Below are positions 42,559 through 49,654 of a stretch of 49,654 nucleotides of DNA, in pieces; the stretch's first letter is position 1; each line of letters starts with the position of its first letter. The position numbers and the translations under genes were made by a program. This DNA is from Oscillospiraceae bacterium (GTDB lineage: Bacteria; Bacillota; Clostridia; Oscillospirales; Oscillospiraceae): the NCBI GenBank assembly GCA_017405865.1, contig JAFQZN010000036.1:1-49654 (forward strand), in the 5' to 3' direction. The notes under the pieces were generated by a model, which was given only the letters and a program-made list of their open reading frames with translations, had not been told where the DNA came from and did no database searches.

Positions 42559-43164
42559 ATGGGAAAAGAACTGGAATATAAGCTGGCCGTCGCTGATGAA
42601 ACGGCGCTTGCCGCAATCCTGTCCGACCCGGAAATTGCCGCGCTGCGGCAGGATGAATGGCAGGAGCGGCACATGAAAACGACCTATTACGACTCCGCGG
42701 ATCGTCGCTTTGCCTCGCAGCTGTGGACGTTCCGCCATCGCATGGAGGGAGATCAAAGCGTCGTCTGCGTGAAAACGCCGACGGAGGACTTCCATACCCG
42801 CGGCGAATGGCAGGTCGAGGCGGAGAGCGTTGATATTAACAGCATCGAGGCGCTGCTGCTGGCAGGCGCGCCGAAGCAGCTTGTCCTGCTCTACGGCATG
42901 GGAGACGTCGAGCCGATCTGCGGCGCGGAATTTACGAGGAAAAGCTGCATGCTCCGCTTTGCAGACGGCAGCCGCGCAGAGCTTGCAGGCGATCACGGCT
43001 TTCTTCACGGCGAAACCGAAAAAAAGGAGTTTACCGAGCTGGAGCTGGAATTATATGAAGGAAAGCCGGAGCAGATGCTGCAGCTTGTCGAGACGCTGAA
43101 AGCGCGCTATTCTCTCCATGAACAGCCCTTGAGCAAATTCGCCAGGGCGACGAAGCTGAAGTAA
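42559..43164 (+). CDS. CYTH-domain phosphatase/triphosphatase-like protein
   Basis: 201 residues with the ExExK signature at the N-terminus (KELEYKL) and the eight-stranded tunnel pattern of alternating charged residues (WTFRHRME, VCVKTP, CMLRFADGSRAELAGDHG, FTELELELYEG). CYTH enzymes hydrolyse triphosphates or polyphosphate with Mg or Mn. The exact substrate cannot be assigned. The start at 42559 has GGAGG 7 nt upstream; an earlier frame start lies in the promoter. It is monocistronic and followed by small hairpins. Confidence 0.88.
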   Translation: MGKELEYKLAVADETALAAILSDPEIAALRQDEWQERHMKTTYYDSADRRFASQLWTFRHRMEGDQSVVCVKTPTEDFHTRGEWQVEAESVDINSIEALLLAGAPKQLVLLYGMGDVEPICGAEFTRKSCMLRFADGSRAELAGDHGFLHGETEKKEFTELELELYEGKPEQMLQLVETLKARYSLHEQPLSKFARATKLK

Positions 43165-43247
43165 GGAATATTATCGTTTGCTAATTCAAAGAGTTGGCAA
43201 ACACCTCAATTTTCCATTCTTCACGTTTAAGTTTTCAGTATTCATTA

Positions 43248-43301
43248 GCCAACATAAAAGAAAGCATTCTGCGTTCGCAGGATGCTTTCTTTTATGTTGG
43301 C
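43248..43301 (-). terminator. 24-bp near-perfect hairpin closing the 5S locus
   Basis: Arms of 24 nt starting GCCAACATAAAAGAAAGC with one mismatch around CGTTCG. On the minus strand the descending arm gives TTTCTTTTATG. It follows the degenerate 5S tail and looks like that copy's own terminator. Confidence 0.7.
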
Positions 43302-43338
43302 ATTACCTATCTTCCCGGGTAGGCCAAGTGTTGTCCTT
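43296..43338 (-). pseudogene. truncated 3' fragment of a second 5S rRNA gene
   Basis: On the minus strand this reads GACAACACTTGGC, then CCCGGGAAGATAGGTAATG, then CCAACA. It aligns with the last 45 nt of the intact 5S gene but lacks a few internal bases (the GGTGACTG part). No 5' portion is present. Confidence 0.72.
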
Positions 43339-43389
43339 GCCGTTAAAAAGCATTCCGGTGGAATGCTTTAGGCAAGCACAATACTTGGC
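43323..43389. repeat. 67-nt nested hairpin built from 5S-like arms
   Basis: Outer arms of 19 nt (43323-43341 and 43371-43389, 17 matching) enclose a second perfect hairpin AAAGCATTCC-GGT-GGAATGCTTT. The right arm carries ACAATACTTGGCGGGT (43378-43393), identical to a 5S segment but inverted relative to the intact gene. Confidence 0.75.
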
Positions 43390-43402
43390 GGGTATAGGCA
43401 TG

Positions 43403-43431
43403 AAAAAACCTCCCACATAAGTAGGAGGTTT
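43403..43431 (-). terminator. terminator of 5S rRNA
   Basis: 8-bp stem AAACCTCC/GGAGGTTT followed by TTT on the minus strand, 4 nt after the 5S 3' end. Confidence 0.85.
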
Positions 43432-43435
43432 CAGT

Positions 43436-43550
<115 letters not shown>

Positions 43551-43580
43551 TGCGCCCGCCGTTTTCCGGCGAGCTTCTTC

Positions 43581-43608
43581 ATTATACCGTGCATTTCCGA
43601 ATTGTCAA
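43581..43608 (-). promoter_or_regulatory. perfect-hexamer sigma-A promoter of the 5S gene
   Basis: TTGACA (43608-43603), 16 nt, TATAAT (43586-43581), about 31 nt before the mature 5S. The leader can form a CGCCG/CGGCG hairpin that may guide 5' processing. Confidence 0.85.
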
Positions 43609-43629
43609 GTACTTTTTTGCTTAATTGCA

Positions 43630-46038
43630 TTATTTTTCCGAGGCCAGATCCTTCATGATCTGTTCGGCATAGCGGACAGTTTCCATGGCGTCCCCGGCGT
43701 ACTTGTCCGCGCCGATCGCGTCGGCGTATGCCTTCGTCAAAACGGCGCCGCCGACAACGATTTTGCACCACGGCGTTTCGCTGCGCAGCTGCCGGATCGT
43801 CTCCTCCATTGCCGGGACGGTCGTCGTCATCAGCGCGCTCAAGCCGACAAGCGGCGCGTGCAACTCCCGCACGGTCTTTACGATCGTTTCCGGCGGCACG
43901 TCCTTGCCGAGATCAACGACGTGGAAGCCGTAATTCTGCAGCAGCAGTTTTACGATGTTCTTTCCGATGTCGTGGATATCGCCCTGTACGGTCGCGATGA
44001 CAAAAATACCCTGATCGGCGCGCGATCCGTTGCTTGCCAAAGCGCTCTTGACGACCTCAAAGGCACTTTTCGCCGCCTCGGCGCTCATCAGAAGCTGCGG
44101 CAAATAGACCGTTTTGTTCTCAAAGCCCACGCCGACGGCATTCAGCGCAGGAATGATCTCCAGATTCACAACATCCAGCGGATCGGCGGAGAGCAGGCGT
44201 TCCTTTGTCAGCGCGGCGGCCTTCTCCTTAAGCCCTTTCACGATCGCGTGGCGCAAGCCGTTTTCCGGCGCACCTTCCCTATCGGTCTGCTGCGGCGTGT
44301 TCCCTGTTCCGGCGAAGCGCTGCGCGGCCGCGATATACGCCTCGCAGTTCTCGTCCAGCCCCTTCAGTACCTTGTAGGCAAAATACGTTTTCATCATATC
44401 CGCCGAATACGGATTCATAATCGCGGCGGAGAGTCCGTTTTCCAGTGCCAGTGCAAAGAACGTACCGTTCACCGGATCGCGAGCCGGAAGACCAAAGGAC
44501 ACGTTTGAAATGCCGAGCGAGGTATGGACGCCAAGCTCGCTTTGGATTCTTCTGACCGTCTCGAGCGTGACGCTTGCGGCAGCAGCGTCCGCGCTGACCG
44601 TCAGCGCCAGCGGATCAAAAACGACGTCCTTTTTGTCGATCCCGAATTCTGCTGCTGTCGACAGGATCTTTTTCGCGATCTCCACTCTTCCCTGCGCCGT
44701 CTCGGGAATGCCGTTTTCGTCCAGCGTCAGCGCGACTGCCACGCCGCCGTACTTTTTCATCAGTGGGAAAACGGATGCCATGCTTTCGGCTTTTCCGTTG
44801 ACGGAGTTGATCATTGCTTTTCCATTGTACCGGCGAAGCGCTGCTTCCATTGCGCCGATATCAGACGTGTCGATCTGCAGCGGAAGGTCGATCACCGCCT
44901 GCAGCGCTTCTACGGCGTTTTTCAGCACGGCCGGTTCGTCGATTTCCGGCAGGCCGACGTTGACGTCCAGAAGATCTACGCCCTTTTCCTGCTGCGCAAA
45001 GCCCTCGGAAAGGATATAGTCAATATCGTTTTCGATCAGTGCCTGCTTGAAGCGCTTTTTGCCGGTGGGATTGATCCGCTCACCGATCAGCACCGGTTGA
45101 TTGCCAAACACGACCGCGTGCGTAAAGGACGAAACCATCGTGAGGTTCTTCGGCGTAACGGCTGCCGGGGCGCTTTGCTTCGTTTTTTCGCACACCGCCC
45201 GGATATATTCCGGCGTCGTGCCGCAGCAGCCGCCGACGACGCGAACGCCCTCCTTGATCAGCTCTGCGGCGATCTCCGAGTATTCTTCCGCCGTCACGTC
45301 AAACACCGTTTTGCCGTTGACCGATTCGGGCAATCCCGCATTGGGCTTGAAAATGACCGGCACGGACGCGTATTGCAGCAGCTCGCGCACGATCGGGCGC
45401 AGTTGCTTCGGGCCGAGCGAGCAATTGGCGCCCAGCGCCGCGACGCCCATTCCCTCCAGCAGTGCCACCATAGCGGCGGGCGAAGCGCCGGTCATCAGCT
45501 TTCCGTCCTCGCCATAGGCGCATGAAACGATCACAGGCAGGTCGCTGCATTCCTTGGCGGCAAGCAGCGCGGCTTTCGCTTCGTAGCTGTCGCTCATCGT
45601 TTCGATATAGATCAAATCTGCGCCGTATTTTACACCGAGGGAAACGGTCGCCTTGAACGTGTCGACCGCAGCCTCAAAGTCTAGGTCGCCCAGCGGCTTC
45701 AGCAGCTTCCCGGAGGGGCCGATATCCAGCGCGATAAACTTTTCCTGCGGGGCTGTGCTTTCTTCCCTTGCCGCCTTGGCGTTGGAGAGCGCCGCCTTCA
45801 CGATCTGCTCCAGCTCGTCCAGCGGGAATTTCAGCGTATTCGCGCCGAACGTATTCGTGCAGACGACGTTGCTTCCCGCGTCAAAATACGCCCTGTGAAG
45901 CTCCGTGATCACCTCGGGATGCGTGAGATTCCAGCGTTCGGGGTGTTCGCCCGGGCGCAAGCCGCGCTCCTGCAGGAGCGTTCCCGTGCCGCCGTCAAGA
46001 TAGACGATATTCTGTTTCAAAAAGGTATTGAAGTTCAT
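43630..46038 (-). CDS. metH: cobalamin-dependent methionine synthase, lacking the reactivation domain
   Basis: Moves the methyl group from 5-methyl-THF via cobalamin to homocysteine. 802 residues: homocysteine domain (about 1-300) with zinc Cys in GANCSLG and GGCCGTTP; pterin domain (about 315-570; GERINPTGKKRF, DVNVGLPEIDE); B12 cap and B12 domain (about 590-800) with GDIHDIGKN supplying the axial His. The fourth, SAM-binding reactivation domain of E. coli MetH (1227 residues) is absent and is encoded by the adjacent gene. The ATG at 46038 has AGGAG upstream; upstream in-frame residues overlap the neighbour. ATGA overlap with 46035. Confidence 0.95.
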   Translation of the reverse strand: MNFNTFLKQNIVYLDGGTGTLLQERGLRPGEHPERWNLTHPEVITELHRAYFDAGSNVVCTNTFGANTLKFPLDELEQIVKAALSNAKAAREESTAPQEKFIALDIGPSGKLLKPLGDLDFEAAVDTFKATVSLGVKYGADLIYIETMSDSYEAKAALLAAKECSDLPVIVSCAYGEDGKLMTGASPAAMVALLEGMGVAALGANCSLGPKQLRPIVRELLQYASVPVIFKPNAGLPESVNGKTVFDVTAEEYSEIAAELIKEGVRVVGGCCGTTPEYIRAVCEKTKQSAPAAVTPKNLTMVSSFTHAVVFGNQPVLIGERINPTGKKRFKQALIENDIDYILSEGFAQQEKGVDLLDVNVGLPEIDEPAVLKNAVEALQAVIDLPLQIDTSDIGAMEAALRRYNGKAMINSVNGKAESMASVFPLMKKYGGVAVALTLDENGIPETAQGRVEIAKKILSTAAEFGIDKKDVVFDPLALTVSADAAAASVTLETVRRIQSELGVHTSLGISNVSFGLPARDPVNGTFFALALENGLSAAIMNPYSADMMKTYFAYKVLKGLDENCEAYIAAAQRFAGTGNTPQQTDREGAPENGLRHAIVKGLKEKAAALTKERLLSADPLDVVNLEIIPALNAVGVGFENKTVYLPQLLMSAEAAKSAFEVVKSALASNGSRADQGIFVIATVQGDIHDIGKNIVKLLLQNYGFHVVDLGKDVPPETIVKTVRELHAPLVGLSALMTTTVPAMEETIRQLRSETPWCKIVVGGAVLTKAYADAIGADKYAGDAMETVRYAEQIMKDLASEK

Positions 46039-46688
46039 ACTGCGCTCCTGAATGCACATTCCTGATTCCCGCAGGCGCCGCACTTGCGAGACGTTTTTTT
46101 GCATGCTTCGTCATTGAGCCCGACGATCGCGGTGACCGATTTGGACGGCGACATCATCAGGCTGTCGGTAATACTGACGCCGATATGCTTCCGGCAGTTC
46201 AGCACGAAAAAAATCTCTTTTTGGAAAGACAGGGGAAGATCGCCGTAGCCGGGACTGAAGCGCGGCCTGCAGTACGTCTGATACTCCCTTGCCACGTCGT
46301 CGCAAAACAGGTCGCACAGCGCTTCGATCCGCTCCGTTCCGATCGCGTCGAGCAGCAGTGCCTTTGCCGGAGACAGCACACTGTACTTGGCGATCAGGCG
46401 GTCGATCCCAACGCCGATCGTTGCCGCGAAAACGACCGCTTTCTCACAGCCGTCCAGATTTCGCGCGAGATCCTTCGACTTGGCGGTAAATGCACCGAAA
46501 TCGCATAGGTCGCCCTTCACGCATACGCTTAACGGCAAATAACACACCTTGTAGGAAAGGCCGGCGGCGATCTCCGCCCGGCAGGCTTCAAACAGCGCCA
46601 GTACGGCATCATCGTCTCTGCTCCCTGCGTAGCGGAGCACCTCGCGCACGTCGTACGGCGGCTCTCCGTAAGTTTTTATCCGAACCAT
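46035..46688 (-). CDS. separate MetH reactivation-domain protein
   Basis: 217 residues resembling the MetH activation domain. SAM-binding motifs RPRFSPGYGD (about 139-148) and MMSPSKSVTAIVGL (about 177-190) are intact. It should restore oxidised cob(II)alamin to methylcobalamin with SAM and an electron donor. It has a C-terminal extension with Cys spaced CxxCxxxxxC (CGACGNQEC, about 204-212), absent from the E. coli domain and possibly a metal or Fe-S site. Its stop overlaps the metH start (ATGA) and it lies 5 nt after metF, so all three are one operon. Confidence 0.9.
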   Translation of the reverse strand: MVRIKTYGEPPYDVREVLRYAGSRDDDAVLALFEACRAEIAAGLSYKVCYLPLSVCVKGDLCDFGAFTAKSKDLARNLDGCEKAVVFAATIGVGIDRLIAKYSVLSPAKALLLDAIGTERIEALCDLFCDDVAREYQTYCRPRFSPGYGDLPLSFQKEIFFVLNCRKHIGVSITDSLMMSPSKSVTAIVGLNDEACKKTSRKCGACGNQECAFRSAV

Positions 46689-46693
46689 AAACT

Positions 46694-47572
46694 CTATTTC
46701 CCCAGTATTTCCGACAGATTTCCCTGAATCTTCTCGGCTACGTCCGGCTTGTTCATCGAATAAACGTGGACGTTTTTGATACCGTTTGCGTACAGGTCGA
46801 TGATCTGATCGGTCGCGTAAGCGATGCCCGCCTGCTTCATCGCGGCCGGATCGTCGCCGAACTTGTCGACGAGGCTCTTGAATCTTTGCGGCATAAACGA
46901 GCCGGAGAGCTGCATTGCACGGGCGACCTGATTGGCGTTGGTGATCGGCATAATGCCGGGGATAACCGGCACGTCGATCCCCGCCTGACGGATCTTATAA
47001 AGGAAATTATAGAGAAGATTGTTGTCGAAAAACATCTGCGTCGTCAAGAAGTCGCAGCCGGCGTCTACTTTTTCTTTCAGTCGCCGGATGTCGTCCGCCT
47101 GATTGGCGCTTTCGGGGTGAACTTCGGGATAACAGGCGGCACCGATGCAAAAATCGCCGTCGGCGGTTTTCAGCTCGTTGATGAGATCAACGGCATGCTG
47201 ATAGTCCCAGCCGCTGCGATCCGCATGCAGCAGGTCCTGCGGAATGTCGCCGCGCAGCGCCATGACGTTTTTGATCCCGCACGCCTTAATCTCCCTGATT
47301 TTCTGCGCGATCGTCTCTCTGGTAGAAGAAACGCAGGTAAGATGCGCCAGCGTCGGCACACCATGTCGGTCTTTGATGCTTTTCGCAATATCGAGCGTGT
47401 ACTGACTCGTTCCGCCGCCCGCACCGTAGGTGACGCTCATAAAGGCAGGCTTCAGCTGCGCGATCTGCTCGACCGCGCTTTTCACGCTGTCAAACGCCGT
47501 CTCCGTCTTTGGCGGAAAAACTTCAAATGAAAGGGAACGCAGGTTCTGCTGCAAAATTTCAATGATCTTCAT
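46694..47572 (-). CDS. metF: 5,10-methylenetetrahydrofolate reductase
   Basis: Makes 5-methyl-THF, the methyl donor for MetH. 292 residues with SFEVFPPKT (about 16-24), SVTYGAGG (about 46-53), THLTC-type AHLTCVSSTR, and the FAD-binding DFLTTQMFFDN region (about 183-193). The ATG follows AAGGGGAAAGACT. The promoter TTGATT-N17-TATAAT lies 30 nt upstream, leaving no room for an S-box or cobalamin riboswitch. First gene of the metF-activator-metH operon. Confidence 0.95.
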   Translation of the reverse strand: MKIIEILQQNLRSLSFEVFPPKTETAFDSVKSAVEQIAQLKPAFMSVTYGAGGGTSQYTLDIAKSIKDRHGVPTLAHLTCVSSTRETIAQKIREIKACGIKNVMALRGDIPQDLLHADRSGWDYQHAVDLINELKTADGDFCIGAACYPEVHPESANQADDIRRLKEKVDAGCDFLTTQMFFDNNLLYNFLYKIRQAGIDVPVIPGIMPITNANQVARAMQLSGSFMPQRFKSLVDKFGDDPAAMKQAGIAYATDQIIDLYANGIKNVHVYSMNKPDVAEKIQGNLSEILGK

Positions 47573-47601
47573 AGTCTTTCCCCTTTTTCTCCATTTTCTG
47601 T

Positions 47602-47630
47602 ATTATACACCACAAAGGCCGCTAAATCAA
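47602..47630 (-). promoter_or_regulatory. sigma-A promoter of the metF operon
   Basis: TTGATT (47630-47625), 17 nt, TATAAT (47607-47602). Confidence 0.82.
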
Positions 47631-47644
47631 GGCGTTTCGGAACA

Positions 47645-47680
47645 GAGAAAACGGCGACGCGCTGGCGCGCATCGCCGTTG
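47645..47680 (-). terminator. terminator after the 226-residue membrane protein gene
   Basis: Hairpin of AACGGCGA/TCGCCGTT with inner GCGC pairs, followed on the minus strand by TTTTCTC. Confidence 0.8.
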
Positions 47681-47687
47681 GGCAGCG

Positions 47688-48368
47688 TCAATTTTCACCC
47701 CTGCTGCCGTAGTCCAAGACGTGGGTAGAGTATTTGTCATGCAACGGGAACGAATAGATATTGTATTGCCCCTCCTCCCGGGTCAAATGCCCGACAAAGG
47801 GCTGCGGCAGGCAGTCGTCAGGAACCGCGCGGAAGTTGCCGGGCTTCTTAAAGGCAAAGTATACGTAGGTGATCTCCCGCTCCCCGGTAATCAGCGCATA
47901 CTCGCAGGCATGGTCGTCGCCATATATCGCAATATATGCAGGGTAAGAAAACCGCCCCTCTTCGTCCCGCAAAAAGGTTTGCGGCGTGGAATCCTCGTCC
48001 GAAAACCCCTCCCATTGCAGCGTATGCTGATAATGCTCCAAGCGGTCAAGCTCCGCGTTGAAATCCGCCTCGTCATAGCTGCAACGCAGATAGACCTCTG
48101 CCGTGGGATCGAATAAGGTGTCTTGATAGAAGTAGTAGAACTCGGGATCGTTCTCCAGTGCGCTGACCGGGATCTGCGCCGGGAAAGCAACAAATCCCGT
48201 TCGCAAATTCTTTCGATCCGAAAGCAGCGCTTCATATTTAGACAGGTTCCGGCTTGACTTCGGGAAACCGAAGAAAAACACCAAAAACAGGATCAGCACG
48301 ATTGCGAGTCCGGTAAGAACGCCGATCAGGCAGCCCATTCGCCTGCCTCTCACCTTGTATTCTTCCAT
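47688..48368 (-). CDS. uncharacterised single-span membrane protein
   Basis: 226 residues: a basic N-terminus (KVRGRR), one membrane span (about 11-34) and an acidic, Tyr/Phe/Asp-rich extracytoplasmic domain of about 190 residues. I recognise no family. It is the last gene of the deleted-sigma/zinc-finger cluster, 24 nt after the second zinc-finger gene, and has GGGGAGAG before the ATG. The context suggests a stress- or envelope-sensing locus, but function is unknown. Confidence 0.78.
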   Translation of the reverse strand: MEEYKVRGRRMGCLIGVLTGLAIVLILFLVFFFGFPKSSRNLSKYEALLSDRKNLRTGFVAFPAQIPVSALENDPEFYYFYQDTLFDPTAEVYLRCSYDEADFNAELDRLEHYQHTLQWEGFSDEDSTPQTFLRDEEGRFSYPAYIAIYGDDHACEYALITGEREITYVYFAFKKPGNFRAVPDDCLPQPFVGHLTREEGQYNIYSFPLHDKYSTHVLDYGSRGEN

Positions 48369-48392
48369 ACGATCAACTCTCCCCTCGCGCGA

Positions 48393-48707
48393 TCAGAAAA
48401 CTGCGCATAGAAGCGGCAGGATAAAAAACGCCGCAACCAAGGTGCCGATCAGCGACAGAATAAAGGCAATGATGAAGTTCTTCCAATACGCCCGTGTTTT
48501 GGCAGCCGATTTACAGAATTTCTTGTCCCGTTCCCTGCCGATCAGCTGCGCCGTGCGCATCCGGCTTCTGTGTGCATTCAGGGCGGCAACGCAGGCAGGG
48601 CAATTGGTAAGATGCTCGGTAACGGCGGCGCGGACTGACGTGTGCAGCAGCTCCTCGTCAAATGAAGGAAGCAAGTCCCGCACCGTATTACAGTTCAATT
48701 CATCCAT
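48393..48707 (-). CDS. zinc-finger (zf-HC2) anti-sigma-like membrane protein
   Basis: 104 residues with Cys6 and the HxxxCxxC motif (H32, C36, C39) of zinc-binding anti-sigma factors, then a basic linker and one C-terminal membrane span (about 77-100). It should bind an ECF sigma factor at the membrane. AGGAGGAG precedes the ATG, 15 nt after the previous gene. It is a paralogue of the gene at 48723, with identical metal-ligand spacing. Its natural sigma partner in the operon is broken. Confidence 0.82.
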   Translation of the reverse strand: MDELNCNTVRDLLPSFDEELLHTSVRAAVTEHLTNCPACVAALNAHRSRMRTAQLIGRERDKKFCKSAAKTRAYWKNFIIAFILSLIGTLVAAFFILPLLCAVF

Positions 48708-48722
48708 CGTATGCTCCTCCTG

Positions 48723-49016
48723 CTAAAAAATGCCGCTTGTCATTACAATGAACAGGATGATCACGAGCAATCCCAAGCCGCCGATTGCAATCACCAGCGG
48801 AAGGCCGATCATCTTCCAGCGCAGCTTTTGATACGCCGTTTCGCCGCAGTCCTGCCTGTCCCGCGCGTTCTGCTCCCGGAGCGTGTCGTAGAGCTTGCTG
48901 CATGCCGGGCAGGTCTTCCGATGTTCTTCCAGAAAAGAGCGGCTTTCGCCCGAAAGAGTGCCTTCCACAGCAGCAGTCATCAGATCCACAGCCAGCTCGC
49001 ATAAATCAATCTTCAT
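48723..49016 (-). CDS. zinc-finger (zf-HC2) anti-sigma-like membrane protein
   Basis: 97 residues with Cys6, H32, C36 and C39 in the same spacing as the next gene, and a C-terminal membrane span (about 72-94). The start lies within the tail of the deleted sigma gene: the ancestral sigma stop (49006-49008) overlaps it by 11 nt, a classic sigma/anti-sigma overlap. The Shine-Dalgarno AAAGGA is usable. Confidence 0.82.
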   Translation of the reverse strand: MKIDLCELAVDLMTAAVEGTLSGESRSFLEEHRKTCPACSKLYDTLREQNARDRQDCGETAYQKLRWKMIGLPLVIAIGGLGLLVIILFIVMTSGIF

Positions 49017-49238
49017 CTGCGTCCTGTTCCTTTCCGATCAGCTTTACAGATTCTTACCGATACCGCACAGCCACGTGGAGAGCTTTGCGTCCCCGCGGTA
49101 GCGGTCGATCGAGCCAATTGCCTGCAAAAAGGTTTCCTGTGCGAGATCCTCGGCAGTCACTTTATCTCCGCCGGTCAAGGAGATAAGATAGCCGTAGACC
49201 AAAGGATAATAGTATTCACAAAGACTCTTCAGATCCAC
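49006..49238 (-). pseudogene. ECF sigma factor gene with internal deletion of region 4
   Basis: From a GTG start (49238) 64 codons encode a clean sigma region 2 (EYYYPLVYGYLISLTG, AEDLAQETFLQAIGSIDRYRGD, STWLCGIGKNL), then TAA (49046-49044). Region 4 with its helix-turn-helix is missing. In another frame just beyond (49044-49006) lies a C-terminal-like tail KLIGKEQDADED ending in TGA inside the anti-sigma start. This fits an out-of-frame deletion joining region 2.4 to the last dozen codons. A functional region-2-only peptide cannot be excluded. Confidence 0.7.
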
Positions 49239-49344
49239 GTCTCCACTTCCATGTATATTTGTTTCATTTTTCGCGAATTTGTTACAAAAAGGCGGTAAAA
49301 ACTAAAAAATCTATCTTTCTGGAAAGTAGAAACTGGAAACGAAA

Positions 49345-49380
49345 AGTAAAAACGACGCCACGCGTCAGCGTGCCGTCGTT
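49345..49380 (-). terminator. terminator after tRNA-Glu
   Basis: 13-bp stem AACGACGGCACGC with one mismatch and a 4-nt loop, followed on the minus strand by TTTTTACTTTT, 1 nt after the tRNA CCA. Confidence 0.88.
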
Positions 49381-49381
49381 C

Positions 49382-49456
49382 TGGTGACCCGTACCGGATT
49401 CGAACCGATGTTAATGGCGTGAGAGGCCACTGTCTTAACCACTTGACCAACGGGCC
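49382..49456 (-). tRNA. tRNA-Glu (anticodon CUC)
   Basis: 75 nt including encoded CCA. Acceptor GGCCCGT/ACGGGTC, anticodon stem GTGGC/GCCAT with loop CTCTCAC (anticodon CTC, reading GAG) and T arm ATCGG-TTCGAAT-CCGGT. All four arms fold. Confidence 0.93.
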
Positions 49457-49545
49457 GTCGTCACCGGAAGCTTCGTATCGCGCGCATCCGTCGTTCAAGC
49501 TTACGCTTTACGCCGAATGCTTACTCTCTCCGCTCCGGTTCCTCT

Positions 49546-49580
49546 CAAATTCAAACCCACTTCGTTGGGCTTTGAATTTG
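49546..49580. other. hairpin upstream of tRNA-Glu
   Basis: Arms CAAATTCAAA/TTTGAATTTG with an inner CCCA/TGGG pairing. It lies in the 198-nt stretch (49457-49654) before the tRNA, which otherwise shows no gene. It could be a spacer or processing structure in a larger tRNA transcript continuing past the window. Confidence 0.45.
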
Positions 49581-49654
49581 TATATAACAAAGAATGATTG
49601 AATAATTCGTCACTATTCATTTCTCATTCTTTATTATCTTGGTCCGCCCTCACG

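Noticed and set aside
43248-43431. A miniature inverted-repeat transposon
   Set aside because: No target-site duplication, and the arms match 5S rRNA and terminators, so 5S duplication and decay explain more.
49640-49654. Possible 3' end of another minus-strand tRNA (CCA after GGGCGGA)
   Set aside because: Only 15 nt are visible, and the implied 5' partner is unusual for a tRNA. It cannot be judged without sequence beyond the window.

Overview
The window looks like chromosomal core DNA of a Gram-positive, spore-forming clostridium, probably of the Oscillospiraceae/Ruminococcaceae type. Evidence: Clostridia-like gene order (der-plsY-gpsA; yicC-remA-gmk-rpoZ-priA-def-fmt-rsmB-rlmN-PP2C-PASTA kinase-rsgA; cdaA-cdaR), SpoIIE and a SPOCS/LysM spore protein, BspA-like leucine-rich proteins with SLH anchors, an archaeal-type ProS, an Fe-S serine dehydratase, and GC-rich codons with AT-rich sigma-A promoters. 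I see no phage, insertion sequence or CRISPR array.

Layout. 1-4.5 kb (minus): GtrA-like protein, gpsA, plsY, der, then rpmF and a DUF177 gene behind a perfect consensus promoter. 4.6-5.6 kb (plus): an RluA-family pseudouridine synthase. 5.6-11.3 kb: lgt, a DUF4190 protein with a Pro/Gln/Tyr repeat tail, an unknown 88-residue protein, pepF, a small lipoprotein (plus) and a SPOCS-LysM protein. 11.3-27.4 kb (minus): an almost gapless 16 kb gene run starting at a cdaA promoter. It encodes c-di-AMP synthesis (cdaA, cdaR), three adjacent Cys-rich proteins (RseC-like, DUF5685, J-domain), nucleotide, RNA and replication functions (yicC, remA, gmk, rpoZ, priA), protein N-terminal and ribosome maturation (def, fmt, rsmB, rlmN), and the Ser/Thr phosphatase-kinase pair with rsgA. 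27.5-28.9 kb: a class V aminotransferase (cysteine desulfurase-like) coupled to a DUF3343 protein. 29.2-33.3 kb: proS (minus), then a 50-residue gene, sdaA and ychF (plus).

33.3-40.3 kb: an ECF-like sigma factor and a DUF4367 membrane protein (minus), divergent from two large secreted leucine-rich/SLH proteins (plus). 40.4-43.2 kb: spoIIE (minus) and a CYTH protein (plus). 43.2-43.6 kb: a solitary 5S rRNA gene with its own consensus promoter, followed by hairpins and degenerate 5S fragments. 43.6-47.6 kb (minus): metF, a separate MetH reactivation-domain protein and a short metH, a folate/B12 methionine module. 47.7-49.5 kb (minus): a membrane protein, two tandem zinc-finger anti-sigma-like proteins, an internally deleted sigma factor gene and tRNA-Glu(CUC).

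The least explained parts are the orphan 5S locus with its 5S debris, the Cys-rich trio after cdaAR, the split methionine synthase whose activator carries a C-terminal Cys cluster, and the broken sigma gene with two intact anti-sigma-like genes.
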